From Gloeobacter violaceus PCC 7421 (lineage in GTDB: Bacteria; Cyanobacteriota; Cyanobacteriia; Gloeobacterales; Gloeobacteraceae), in contig NC_005125.1 in assembly GCF_000011385.1 (NCBI RefSeq), forward strand, positions 2,666,001 through 2,730,000: DNA of 64,000 nt, read 5' to 3'. A program made the position numbers and the translations under genes. Below, piece by piece: positions 27,299 through 36,523 of this stretch (position 1 is its first letter; every line of letters begins with the position of its first letter). The notes beneath the pieces were generated by a model. It saw only the letters and a list, made by a program, of their open reading frames with translations, was not told the DNA's origin and did no database searches.

Positions 27299-28514
27299 GC
27301 GACTGGGGAGTACCGCCGCGGACCCGCCGGGGTAACTGGTCAAGGGTAAATTCGGCGATCTGGCTGGCGGCCCCGGCACCGCCCATGCGCTCGCGGCCGT
27401 TGCACGCAAATTGCCCGAGCCGCTCGCGATCTTTGATCAAATCGGCGGCGGTGCTGGCGACCGCCTCGGGCCGACGGGCGGGGGCGACATCGACGATGCG
27501 CACCGAATCGCCGAGCAGCTGCCTCTGTAGATAGGCGAAGCGGCGGGTGAACTGCGGACCGCGCCCCGGCAGCGTGATCACCGGTTTACCCAGGCCCACC
27601 GCCTGCTCGGTGGCGGTGCCGGCCATGGCGATGAGCAAATGGGCCCGGTGCAGCACCGCGCTGAAGTTGTCCGTGCGCAGCACCACCGCAGTGGCGTTGC
27701 GCTCGAAGCGGCCCTCGCCGTACTCCTGCCAGCCCAAAGGAGCGGCCTGACGGCGGAAGCTCTCCAGGCCCAACCCCGCTGAGATCGCCGCCTCGAAGTG
27801 CACCGGTTCCCCGAGGCGGTGGCGAACGGCCTCCAGGCAGCGCAACATATCGAGCAAATTGCGCTGGGCCTCTCCCGGCCGCGAACCCGGCAGCAGGCCG
27901 ATAAAAGTGCCCTCCGGCCGCGGCGGCTGGTGGGTCTCGTTCCACTCCAACCCGTCCATCATCGGGTTGCCCCAGTAGCTGGCCGGTACCCGGTGCAGCC
28001 GCAGATTGCGGCAGGTGATCCGGTCGCGGGTGAAAGCGTGCAGGCAGCGCGGCGGATGCAACAGCGCCCGCTCCCAGGGGAAATAGCAGCTGTAGGCGCC
28101 TTCGGTGTAGTAGTCGGATTTGGTGCAGCCCACGAAAATATAGGGCTTGCCCGTTAACCAGGCGAGCGAGAGCGGCAGGATGTCGCCCACCGCGACCACC
28201 AAGTCCGCCCAATCGGCCAGACCGCGCACCGAGCGCACCAGGTGAGCGCCGTAACCGGCCAGGCCCGAGCGCAAATCGAGCCACAGCCCGCGCATCGTCT
28301 TAAAGGTGAAGCCTCCCGAGGGCAACACCCGGGTGGTAAGGGCGAGCGGCACGCCGATGCGCTCGTAGCTGTGGCCGTCGCCCACCATCGGCAGCGCTCT
28401 TAGCTCGAGCGCTCCCAAATCGCGCTGGGCGGACAAGCGGGTCAGGTGAGAAGCTATCTGCGCCGCGACCCAATCTTCACCATGGCCGTCGGAGATAAAA
28501 AGAATCCTATGCAT
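27291..28514 (-). CDS. LpxB-related glycosyltransferase-like protein
   Basis: A 407-aa GT-B type protein: ILFISDGHGEDWVAAQIA at the N-terminus, a LPGSRPGEAQRN loop at the start of the second domain, and TATEQAVGLGKPVITLPG in the donor-binding region. This matches the cyanobacterial 'lipid-A-disaccharide synthase related' family, which is separate from true LpxB. Donor and acceptor are unknown. The ATG at 28514 is preferred over a TTG one codon upstream. Confidence 0.85.
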   Translation of the reverse strand: MHRILFISDGHGEDWVAAQIASHLTRLSAQRDLGALELRALPMVGDGHSYERIGVPLALTTRVLPSGGFTFKTMRGLWLDLRSGLAGYGAHLVRSVRGLADWADLVVAVGDILPLSLAWLTGKPYIFVGCTKSDYYTEGAYSCYFPWERALLHPPRCLHAFTRDRITCRNLRLHRVPASYWGNPMMDGLEWNETHQPPRPEGTFIGLLPGSRPGEAQRNLLDMLRCLEAVRHRLGEPVHFEAAISAGLGLESFRRQAAPLGWQEYGEGRFERNATAVVLRTDNFSAVLHRAHLLIAMAGTATEQAVGLGKPVITLPGRGPQFTRRFAYLQRQLLGDSVRIVDVAPARRPEAVASTAADLIKDRERLGQFACNGRERMGGAGAASQIAEFTLDQLPRRVRGGTPQSRG

Positions 28515-28693
28515 CAACCCGCCTGCGGTGTACCTGGAACCCGTCTACCTTCGGGAGCCGTTCACCGCCTTGCAGCTCACCAGGAAAACAGTTGAAAGGA
28601 TTATACCAGCCCGCCCCGGTGCGAAGAAAAGCGCCGAACAGTGTTAAGTTTAATCAAAGTCGCCGAGTGCTGCGGTCTAGGCCGCACCCCAGG

Positions 28694-29932
28694 ATGGCAG
28701 TGATTCAGAGTATGTACCTGTCGCCCTCCAACGAATTTTCTGCCGCCCGCCCGGCTCTGCTTCAGGCGATCAGCGCCGAGACCCACCGGGTGCTGCCCAG
28801 ACTGGTGGCCCTTCGTCAGCACCTCCATGCCCACCCTGAATTGAGCGGTGAGGAATACCGCACCGCCGACTGCGTGGCGGAGTTGCTGGCCGAACTGGGT
28901 CTGGAAGTAAAAAGCGGCGTCGGACGCACCGGGGTGGTCGGTTTGCTGACCGGCAACGGCCGCGACGAACGCACCGTCGGGGTGCGCGCCGACATGGACG
29001 GGTTGCCGATTGCCGAGCAGACGGAACTGCCCTATCGCTCGCAGGTGCGCGGCGTCATGCACGCCTGCGGTCACGACTTGCACACGGCGATCGGCCTGGG
29101 AACGGCCATGGTGCTTGCGTCACTGCGCGAGTCGCTGCCGGGCCGGGTCAAGTTTTTGTTTCAACCGGCCGAGGAGACAGCCCAGGGGGCGCGCTGGATG
29201 GTCGACGACGGGGCGCTCGAAGATCCGCGGGTCTCGGCGCTGTTTGCGTTGCACTGTTTTCCGAGCTTGCCGGTCGGGGTGATCGGCGTGCGGCCGGGGG
29301 TATTCACCGCCGCCGCCGATTCGCTTGTGATCGAAGTGTTCGGTCGTTCCGGCCACGGGGCACGTCCCCACGAGGCGGTCGACGCCATCTGGGTCGCCGC
29401 CAACGTGGTCACCGCCCTGCAGCAGGGGATCAGCCGCATGCACAATCCCCTCAGGCCGGTGGTGCTCTCGATCGGCCAGATGCAGGGTGGACGCGCCCCC
29501 AACATTATCTGCGACCACGTCGTGCTCAAAGGCACGGTGCGCTCGCTCGATCCCCAGACGCGCACGGCCCTTCCCACCTGGATCGAGCAAATTGTCGCCC
29601 AGACCTGTGCCGCCTTCGGCGCCGACTACCGGCTGCACTACGGCAACGGCACACCCTCGGTGATCAACGATCCCCACCTGACCCATCTGGTGGAAGATTG
29701 CGTGCGGACGCTGCTCGGGGCGCAGTACCTCCAGGCGCTGCCGGAGCCCTCGATGGGGGCGGAGGACTTCGCCGTGTTCTGCGAACAGGTGCCGGGTACG
29801 ATGTTCCGGCTCGGCGTGGGCGGGCCGACCAGTTACCCGCTGCACCACCCAAGCTTCGACGGCGGCGACGGTGCCATCGCCCCGGGGGTGATGACTCTGG
29901 CTGCCGCCGCCGTCAGCTACTGGAGGCTCTAA
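28694..29932 (+). CDS. M20-family amidohydrolase (hippurate/N-acyl amino acid hydrolase-like)
   Basis: About 412 aa. Zinc-site motifs are present: HLHAHPELSGEEYRTA, RADMDGLPIAEQTELPY, HACGHDLHTAIGLGTA, PAEETAQGARWM and SMGAEDFAVF. The dimerisation domain lies at about residues 195-300. It hydrolyses N-acyl amino acids or related amides. Start choice is uncertain: ATG 28694 or 28712; the frame is open from 28592. Confidence 0.92.
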   Translation: MAVIQSMYLSPSNEFSAARPALLQAISAETHRVLPRLVALRQHLHAHPELSGEEYRTADCVAELLAELGLEVKSGVGRTGVVGLLTGNGRDERTVGVRADMDGLPIAEQTELPYRSQVRGVMHACGHDLHTAIGLGTAMVLASLRESLPGRVKFLFQPAEETAQGARWMVDDGALEDPRVSALFALHCFPSLPVGVIGVRPGVFTAAADSLVIEVFGRSGHGARPHEAVDAIWVAANVVTALQQGISRMHNPLRPVVLSIGQMQGGRAPNIICDHVVLKGTVRSLDPQTRTALPTWIEQIVAQTCAAFGADYRLHYGNGTPSVINDPHLTHLVEDCVRTLLGAQYLQALPEPSMGAEDFAVFCEQVPGTMFRLGVGGPTSYPLHHPSFDGGDGAIAPGVMTLAAAAVSYWRL

Positions 29933-29935
29933 TTT

Positions 29936-30151
29936 TCAAGCGACCAGAAAGGCGCCGGACGGTCCCTTGGAGCTGACCGTGGCCGAGAGCACCTGCCAGC
30001 CTTCGGAGATCAGGTCCGCCCGGTGCCGGGGGACGGCCGCTTCTGCCTCCTCGGGCGATTCGAAAGGGCCGAACAGATATAGATAAGGTTCGTCGGTGGC
30101 TATCTCCAGCCACCAGGCCATAGTGTTTTCGGTGAAATGAGAACGTTGCAT
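29936..30151 (-). CDS. DUF1816-domain small protein
   Basis: About 71 aa from the ATG at 30151 (GGAGAGCAGG upstream); the ATG at 30121 is also possible. The core WWLEIATDEPYLYLFGPFESPEEAEAAVPRHRADLISEGWQ matches the cyanobacterial DUF1816 family, sometimes linked to phycobilisome linker-like CpcD domains. Function unknown. It converges with the M20 gene (3 bp gap). Confidence 0.75.
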   Translation of the reverse strand: MQRSHFTENTMAWWLEIATDEPYLYLFGPFESPEEAEAAVPRHRADLISEGWQVLSATVSSKGPSGAFLVA

Positions 30152-30326
30152 CCTGCTCTCCAGGAAATTCGTGGTGGTTTTGAGATTGAGAAACAAATGC
30201 TTGTACGGGGGGACTTCAGCTAGACTTTTTCATTCTTGAGGAGCCTTGTATCCAAAAATGTTACTCCTGTACTGGCGAATTGGAAATAAAAAAAACTCCG
30301 CATTTTGACACCCGCGCCAGCCGATC

Positions 30327-31304
30327 TTACACCGCCGATGGCGGCTGGTTTGCAGGCATCAGGTGAGCAATCTGATCGAGGCTGGCGCGGATCGTATGGG
30401 CGGAGCGGTACAGTGCAGCTTTTTCCTCCGTCTCCAGAGTCAGTTCGACCACCCGCTCGACACCGTGGCGGCTGAGGATGACCGGCACACCCATGTGGAT
30501 GTTCCTCAAACCGTACTCGCCGCTCAGGTAGGCGGCGACCGGCAGCAGACGCCGTTCGTCGCCCAACAAAGTCTCGATCATCCGGGCGGCGGCGGCGGCC
30601 GGGGCATAGTAAGCGCCGCCGCGCTTGAGCAGATGAACAATCTCAGCTCCGCCGGTGCGGGTGCGCTCGATCAGTGCGTCGATCCGGGCGGAACTCAACA
30701 GTTGTGTCAGAGGAACGCCCGAGATGGTGGTGTAACGAGGCAGCGGCACCATCAGATCTCCATGTCCGCCCAACACCATCGCCCGGATATCGCGCACCGA
30801 AAATCCCAGTTCCCAGGCAATAAATGTTTCGAAGCGGGCGGCATCGAGCACCCCCGCCATGCCCATTACCCGTTCAGGGACAAGACCACTCGCCCGCCAG
30901 GCGACATGGCTCATCGCGTCGAGGGGATTGGTAACCACCACCACGGTTGCCTCCGGGGAGTGGGCAACCGCCTTTTGCGTCACCTCAAAAACGATGCGGG
31001 TGTTGGTCAGCAGCAGGTCGTCGCGGCTCATGCCGGGCTGGCGGGCAAATCCGGCCGCCACCACCAGCACATCCGACCCGGCGGTCTGGGCGTAGTCGTT
31101 GGTGCCGGTGATCCGACAAGTGTGTCCCTCGACGCCGCAGGCTTCAAGCAGGTCGAGGGTGATCCCCTGGGGACGGCCTTCGACGATATCAAGCAACACT
31201 ACATCGGCAACGTTGCCCTGGATGAGCCTTTGGGCAAGGGCGCTTCCGACATTGCCCGCACCCAGGATCGACACTTTGCTTTCCCGGCAGGAACGAGCGG
31301 CCAT
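30327..31304 (-). CDS. mdh: Malate dehydrogenase
   Basis: The 325-aa protein is of the LDH/MDH superfamily, LDH-like MDH group: NAD loop [12 protein letters not shown] (about residue 14), substrate arginines in [19 protein letters not shown], catalytic His in [11 protein letters not shown], and [19 protein letters not shown]. It interconverts malate and oxaloacetate. An Arg at the specificity position ([10 protein letters not shown]) favours malate over lactate. Strong AGGAGGG ribosome site. Cytoplasmic. Confidence 0.93.
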
Positions 31305-31498
31305 AGAATCCCCTCCTGGAGCCTATTTTACTCCTTTGCCGGCACACTTGCCCGGGTCGGCGCTGCTGCCGAACTGCCGATGCACCCGGGGTAGATCTAC
31401 ACCACGCCGGACACCCTCCCTCTGGCCCGTGCCGCCGACACGGCCTACCATGTAAGCTACCGATTTTTTGAATCCACCGCCCCGGGGGCTGTTTAGCA

Positions 31499-32665
31499 AT
31501 GACTCAAGCGCCGATTGGTCCTGCCTACCCGCTGCTGCAGAACCGCACCTGCAGCAATTGTGGTCTGTGCTTTCATGCCCAGTTCGAAGCGCACGTCGAG
31601 GAAATCTGCCCATTCGAGGACGATCGGGTGAGTGAGCGCGAAGTGCAGTTGCACGGCCGTAGCCGCCGGTTGTCGGGCGACGAGCTGTACTTTGGGGTGT
31701 TCCGCTCGATGCACGCTGCCCGATTAAGCACGCCCCGCCCCGATAGCCAGACCGGTGGTGCCGTGAGCACCCTCCTGGAGCGGTTGCTGGATAGCGGCAA
31801 AGTCGAGGCGGTACTCACCACCCGCCGCAACCCCGACAACACCGGCACGCCGGTATTGGTGCGCCACGCGGCGGAACTGGCGCACACCGGCGGCTCGCGC
31901 TGGGATCTAGCTCCGATTCTGGATCTGGTGCCTGAGGTCAAAAGACAGGGTATCCGTCGGCTGGCGGTGGTCGGCGTCGGTTGCCAGGTGAGTGCTTTGC
32001 GGGCCATCGAAGCACAACTGGGCCTCGAAAAGCTTTATGTCGTCGGTCTGGTGTGCACCGACAACATGACCTTCGCCAACTGGCAGCGCCTGATTAAAAC
32101 CACCAGCCGCTCGCCGCGTACGGTCAAAAAGCTCGAATTTATGGCCGATTTTCGCATCTGGTTCTGGCACGAGAACGGTGCGATCGAGAAGGTGAGCTAC
32201 TTCGAGATGCCCATGGACAAGCTTCGGGGTTGTTTTCCCCAGGCGTGCCTGTCCTGTTTCGATCAGACCAATGGCCTTGCGGATTTGAGCGTCGGGTATA
32301 TGGCCGCCGATATCGGCTGGCAGTGGTTTCTTGTGCGTAATGAGCAGGGAGAAGCGCTTTTCAACCTGCTGCGAGACGACCTCGAAATGGGTCGGTTCAC
32401 CGACCGCGGCAACCGCAGCGAGGCGATGAAACAGATTCTGCGCTACCTGGGCAAACCGGCCATCACGCTGCCGAGTTTGCTGGCGCAGCTATTCACCTGG
32501 CAAGTCGAGCACTTCGGGCCGCGCGGCCTCGAATTTGCCCGCCTCGCCGTCGAAAACAAGCAGACGCGCAACTGGTACTACCTGAAGACGCACCGCCCGG
32601 ACAAGCTCAAAAAACTGATCCCCCGCCACGTCCAGGCGATTCTTGATCAGTACAGGCTCAAGTGA
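31499..32665 (+). CDS. BciB-like divinyl chlorophyllide reductase / F420-dehydrogenase beta family
   Basis: A 388-aa iron-sulfur flavoprotein of the FrhB/FdhB family. An N-terminal CSNCGLC cluster motif (residues 18-24), a later CP, and FPQACLSCFDQTNGLADLSVGYM in the C-terminal half supply Fe-S ligands. In cyanobacteria the main member, BciB (Slr1923), reduces 3,8-divinyl chlorophyllide; the plant relative HCAR reduces hydroxymethyl chlorophyll a. Because the family has several members, the exact step is inference. Confidence 0.78.
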   Translation: MTQAPIGPAYPLLQNRTCSNCGLCFHAQFEAHVEEICPFEDDRVSEREVQLHGRSRRLSGDELYFGVFRSMHAARLSTPRPDSQTGGAVSTLLERLLDSGKVEAVLTTRRNPDNTGTPVLVRHAAELAHTGGSRWDLAPILDLVPEVKRQGIRRLAVVGVGCQVSALRAIEAQLGLEKLYVVGLVCTDNMTFANWQRLIKTTSRSPRTVKKLEFMADFRIWFWHENGAIEKVSYFEMPMDKLRGCFPQACLSCFDQTNGLADLSVGYMAADIGWQWFLVRNEQGEALFNLLRDDLEMGRFTDRGNRSEAMKQILRYLGKPAITLPSLLAQLFTWQVEHFGPRGLEFARLAVENKQTRNWYYLKTHRPDKLKKLIPRHVQAILDQYRLK

Positions 32666-32716
32666 GCTTTAGGACGGCGCCGCAATCGCAGTGTAATCGG
32701 GCGGAGGGAATCTCAA

Positions 32717-33139
32717 TCACTGCTTTTGCAGAAGCTGAAGAATCTGCTGGTTTTCGCTTTGCAGCTGGCGGGTATCCTCGCGGATGGCGCGAATCTCGCC
32801 GTGCAGTGCGTCGTGGCGGCGGGCGGTGACCGCGTGCAGCGTCTCGGTGCGCCGCTCGACTCCGGACTGGAGCGAGAGGGCCTGCTGGATGTAGGAATCC
32901 ACCAGATTCTCGACATTGCAGGCGATCGCCTGCAAGTCACGCGACTGGGTGGCGATCATCTCCGAGAGAGTCTGCACACTGCGGTTGGTATCGGCAATCT
33001 GACCGCACAGGGCATCGAGCGAGCGGAAGTGGACTGCGGCGAGGGTATGCAATTCGGTCAGCGCTTGCACGTTTGCTTCGGCCAGGCAGGTCAGGCGGTC
33101 GAGACGGGCATCGAAATTGTCGGCTCCTTGTGCACTCAT
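32717..33139 (-). CDS. Helical coiled-coil protein of unknown function
   Basis: A 140-aa protein with no cysteine-rich or membrane segments. It is almost wholly helical, with heptad-like spacing (ARLDRLTCLAEANVQALTELHTLAAV, IRAIREDTRQLQSENQQILQLLQKQ). It resembles cyanobacterial small coiled-coil proteins of unknown role. Confidence 0.7.
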   Translation of the reverse strand: MSAQGADNFDARLDRLTCLAEANVQALTELHTLAAVHFRSLDALCGQIADTNRSVQTLSEMIATQSRDLQAIACNVENLVDSYIQQALSLQSGVERRTETLHAVTARRHDALHGEIRAIREDTRQLQSENQQILQLLQKQ

Positions 33140-33243
33140 GAAGGGGATTTTTCCTTTGTCCGAGTTTGTGCAATTTTTATCATGTTCTGCACGATAAACA
33201 AAAGCAATAGCAATTCTCGTCTACTGAGCGGCGGGGAGCGCCG

Positions 33244-35010
33244 CTAGGGGTGCGGGTAGCCCCGGGGGGTGATCAGCCGGTCGCCCCGGCGGAAGGTGGC
33301 GCGGTTGCCGATGAGGACCGTGGTAAGCATGTCGACGGATTCCAAAGGGAGATCAGCCAGGGTGTGCAGGCTGACCTGCTCGTCGGGGCGGTAGGCGCAG
33401 CGCACCAGAGCGACGGGGGTAGCCGGATCGCGGTGGGCGAGCAGGATTTCGCGCGCCTGGGCAATTTGTTGGGTGCGCGAAGCGGAGCGGGGGTTGTAGA
33501 GGGCGACGACAAAATCGGCCCGGGCGGCGGCTTCAAGCCGGGTGCAGATCGTCTGCCAGGGCGTGAGCAAGTCCGAGAGGCTGATGGCGCAAAAGTCGTG
33601 CATCAGCGGGGCGCCGACGCGGGCGGCGGCGGCTTGCAGGGCGGTAATTCCGGGCAGGACATCCACGGCGGGAGCTTGGCCGTTCCAACCGCCCCGGGCC
33701 AGCCGCTCAAACACCAGCCCGGCCATGCCGTAGATACCCGCATCGCCGCTGGAGATGACCGCCACCGCCAGACCTCGCCTCGCCAGGGCGATAGCCCGCT
33801 CGGCGCGCGCCACCTCCTGGGTAATTGGGCTGGTCTCGACGATCTGGGTGGGTGCAAGCAGCGGCCGAATCAGATCGATATAGAGTTGATAGCCAATCAC
33901 CACCTGGGCCGCTCCCAGGGCGGCGCGGGCAGCGGGAGTAATCTGATCGAGCGCTCCTGGGCCGCTGCCAATCAGCAGCAGTCTGCCCGGCGCCGGGTTG
34001 AATTCCTGAATGGCAACGGCGGCGGCTACCGTGCAGGCGCCCGCTCCGGCCGCCTTAAATACGCGCTTGGGGGCCGCCAGTTGCAAAGCCTCGCCCGCCA
34101 ACAGGGCCGCAGCCTCGGCCACCGAGGGAGTCCCCACACAGTCCGCCACGGCCTGCGAAGGGTTGGGTACCGGGCAGCGGGCCAGCGTGGCGGCGTCGAA
34201 AAAGCGCACGGGCCAGCCGTGGCGCTCGGCCACCGCCAGCAGTCCCGCTTCGTCGGCTTTGATATCCAGACTGGCAATCCCCGCCACCGCCTCGAAGGCC
34301 AGCCCCGCCCCGGCCAGCGCCTGCCGGATCGATTGCTCGAGAAAGTCGGCGGCGATCCCCCGCTCGCAGCCGACCCCCAGCCAGATCACCCGCGGATGCC
34401 AGCACACCGTGGGCAGGGTGCCGGCGGTTGGCAGCCGGTGGCTGATCCACAGCCTGCCTGCCGCCGCCGCGGTATCCACAAACGGGTGGCTCTCGGGCAG
34501 GGCGGCGCGCCAGAGGTCGAGGCCGCACTCCTGCACCACCTGCACCGGCTCCCCCGCTGCCACCAGGGCCGCTACGCGGTTCCAGTCGGAAGCTTCCCCG
34601 GCTTGCCAGCCATAAGCTTTGCCCAACAAGTCGACCGGCGGCAGGCCGTGGCGGCCGCCGGCGCCGGTGAGCACGGCCGTGGCGCTCAGCAGTGCGGCGA
34701 TTCGCTCGGCCAGGGCGTCCGCGCCCCCGATGTGGCCCGCGCTCACGCTCACAGCAAAGCGTCCCGCCTCGTCAATAACCACCACGCCCGGATCGGTGCG
34801 CTTGTCGGCGAGCAGGGGCGCAATCAGCCGCACCACTGCCCCGACCGCCAGCACAAAGACCAGTTGCCCCGCCTCGCGCCAGGCGCTTTCCAGTTCGCCG
34901 AGCGGTCGCTTCCAGAGCATTGCTTCGGGCAACAGCGCCTGCAGGGCCTGGGCCAGTTTCCGCCCCGCCGTCGTGGGAGCAATCAGATACACAGGTTTGG
35001 GCTGAGTCAC
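33244..35010 (-). CDS. cobJ: CbiG-CobJ fusion of cobalamin biosynthesis
   Basis: A 588-aa two-enzyme fusion. Residues 1-335 are CbiG (cobalt-precorrin-5A hydrolase): LAVGAVVRLIAPLLADKRTDPGVVVIDE and VSVSAGHIGGADALAE, then the CbiG C-terminal part (WLGVGCERGI). Residues about 343-588 are precorrin-3B C17-methyltransferase (CobJ/CbiH): LLIGSGPGALDQITPAA, VISSGDAGIYGMAGLV and LYNPRSASR, an SAM-binding tetrapyrrole methylase. The two steps are close in corrin ring contraction. Such fusions are known in cyanobacteria. No cobalamin riboswitch was seen upstream. Confidence 0.93.
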   Translation of the reverse strand: MTQPKPVYLIAPTTAGRKLAQALQALLPEAMLWKRPLGELESAWREAGQLVFVLAVGAVVRLIAPLLADKRTDPGVVVIDEAGRFAVSVSAGHIGGADALAERIAALLSATAVLTGAGGRHGLPPVDLLGKAYGWQAGEASDWNRVAALVAAGEPVQVVQECGLDLWRAALPESHPFVDTAAAAGRLWISHRLPTAGTLPTVCWHPRVIWLGVGCERGIAADFLEQSIRQALAGAGLAFEAVAGIASLDIKADEAGLLAVAERHGWPVRFFDAATLARCPVPNPSQAVADCVGTPSVAEAAALLAGEALQLAAPKRVFKAAGAGACTVAAAVAIQEFNPAPGRLLLIGSGPGALDQITPAARAALGAAQVVIGYQLYIDLIRPLLAPTQIVETSPITQEVARAERAIALARRGLAVAVISSGDAGIYGMAGLVFERLARGGWNGQAPAVDVLPGITALQAAAARVGAPLMHDFCAISLSDLLTPWQTICTRLEAAARADFVVALYNPRSASRTQQIAQAREILLAHRDPATPVALVRCAYRPDEQVSLHTLADLPLESVDMLTTVLIGNRATFRRGDRLITPRGYPHP

Positions 35011-35233
35011 AGGCGCCTTGTTTCTCGGCGGTGCATTCTAGCACGCAGCCGCTGCGGGGCACCTTTCGGCCAGGCTGCCTGTCTCGGGGCTTGACGGGCA
35101 TTGCGTCTACTAATAAATTAATATCAGCGAAATGCCTGTCTTGTTGCTGCGTTCTGGATTTCCACGGGTGGTAAGGCTCGCCGAGGCGACTGATCGGCGA
35201 AGCCGTGCGATCGATTAGCCAAGGAAATTCGCC

Positions 35234-36364
35234 ATGCAAAAGTTTGTTGCTGCTTTGTTTGCGCTTGTACTTGCCCTTGGTGCTGTTCGGCCTGTGACGG
35301 CCTACCCGCCGATTGCTCGCGATCAGCCGGACCTGGCCATTGATGGGACGACCCGCGCAACGGTGATTGAGAAAATGCTGGCTGCGCTGGAGCGCGGCTA
35401 CGTTTTTCCGGAGGTGGCAACGCGGCTGGTGGCCGATATCCGGCGGCGTGTGCACAAGCAAGAGTACGAAAACATTGCAAGTGCCCGCATTCTGGCGGCG
35501 GTGCTCACCGACAATCTGCAGCAACTCAGCCGCGATCGGCACCTGCGGGTCGTCTACAGTCACAAACCCCTCTCGACTTTGCAACAGCCGGCGCAGGCCG
35601 AGCGGTTCAACAGTTGGCGCAACCATGGCTTTCAAAAAGTCGAGCGCCTGGCGGGCAACATCGGCTATCTCGAACTGCACGGCTTTGTCACCCCGGCTCA
35701 GGCGGCTGAGACGGCAGCGGCGGCGATGCGCTTTGTGGCCTACACCGACGCGCTCATTATCGATCTGCGCGCCAACGGCGGCGGCAGTCCCCGGATGGTG
35801 GCGCTGCTGAGCTCCTACTTGCTCGAGGGCAAACCTGTTCACCTCAACACGATCTACGCGCGCCCCAACGACAGCAAAAGCGAGACCTGGACGAGCGCGG
35901 ATCTGCCCTCACCACGCTTTTTAGACAAGGAGGTGTATCTGCTTACCAGCCGCAAGACCTTCTCGGCCGCCGAAGAATTTGCCTACAACCTCAAAGCCCT
36001 GGGCCGGGTCACCATTGTTGGCGAGACCACCGCCGGGGGCGCCCACCCGGGCAGCTTGGAGCGTTTGGACGAACACTTTGGCGTCTTCATCCCCTACGCC
36101 CGTTCGGTGAACCCGATCACCGGCACCAACTGGGAAGGCACCGGGGTGGCTCCGGACATCGCCGTCCCGGCCGAACTGGCCCTCAAGACCGCCCACATCG
36201 CCGCGATGGAGAAAGTGCTCGCCCGCAGCAGCGACGAATTTGCCAGCGACGATCTGCGCAAATCAATCGCCGCTGCCCAAGTAGAACTCGACGAACTCAA
36301 GAAGAAGCTCGCTTCGGTGCCAAGCGGTAGAATGCAGCACTCAGCCCGCATAGATGCAGGCTAA
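35234..36364 (+). CDS. Exported S41-family peptidase (IRBP/tail-specific type)
   Basis: The 376-aa protein has a signal peptide (FVAALFALVLALGAVRPVTA). An N-terminal helical domain (about 35-120) is followed by the S41 catalytic core: NIGYLELHGF, LIIDLRANGGGSPRMV, then LLTSRKTFSAAEEFAYNLKALGRVTIVGETTAGGAHPG, where the Ser of FSAAE is the expected nucleophile. There is no PDZ domain, matching the IRBP-like subgroup rather than CtpA. Probably periplasmic. A coiled C-terminus ends the protein. Confidence 0.88.
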   Translation: MQKFVAALFALVLALGAVRPVTAYPPIARDQPDLAIDGTTRATVIEKMLAALERGYVFPEVATRLVADIRRRVHKQEYENIASARILAAVLTDNLQQLSRDRHLRVVYSHKPLSTLQQPAQAERFNSWRNHGFQKVERLAGNIGYLELHGFVTPAQAAETAAAAMRFVAYTDALIIDLRANGGGSPRMVALLSSYLLEGKPVHLNTIYARPNDSKSETWTSADLPSPRFLDKEVYLLTSRKTFSAAEEFAYNLKALGRVTIVGETTAGGAHPGSLERLDEHFGVFIPYARSVNPITGTNWEGTGVAPDIAVPAELALKTAHIAAMEKVLARSSDEFASDDLRKSIAAAQVELDELKKKLASVPSGRMQHSARIDAG

Positions 36365-36523
36365 AACTCCAATTCGCATAGCCAGGAGGTATGGCTCTTG
36401 TCTCAATAGAGGGCAATAGTATATTTGATTCAGTGAATGAGGGGTGTCATCATAAGAAAGGGGTTCTCAGTGATTCCCGAGGTCGCGGTGGCGCAACTTT
36501 ATATTATTGGGGGTCGTACCATC

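Noticed and set aside
33250-35094. A 614-codon open frame on the plus strand
   Set aside because: Antisense to the CbiG-CobJ fusion, whose motifs are clear; the plus translation is Gly/Arg/Gln low-complexity.
35011-35233. Possible cobalamin riboswitch before cbiG-cobJ
   Set aside because: The leader lacks a B12 box (GCCACTG-like) and the expected paired elements; S41 and CobJ simply diverge here.
35605-35625. A GTTG-GCG-CAAC motif in the S41 peptidase resembling the mini-palindromes
   Set aside because: The pairing ends after four bases, there are no flanking direct repeats and the protein is not interrupted.
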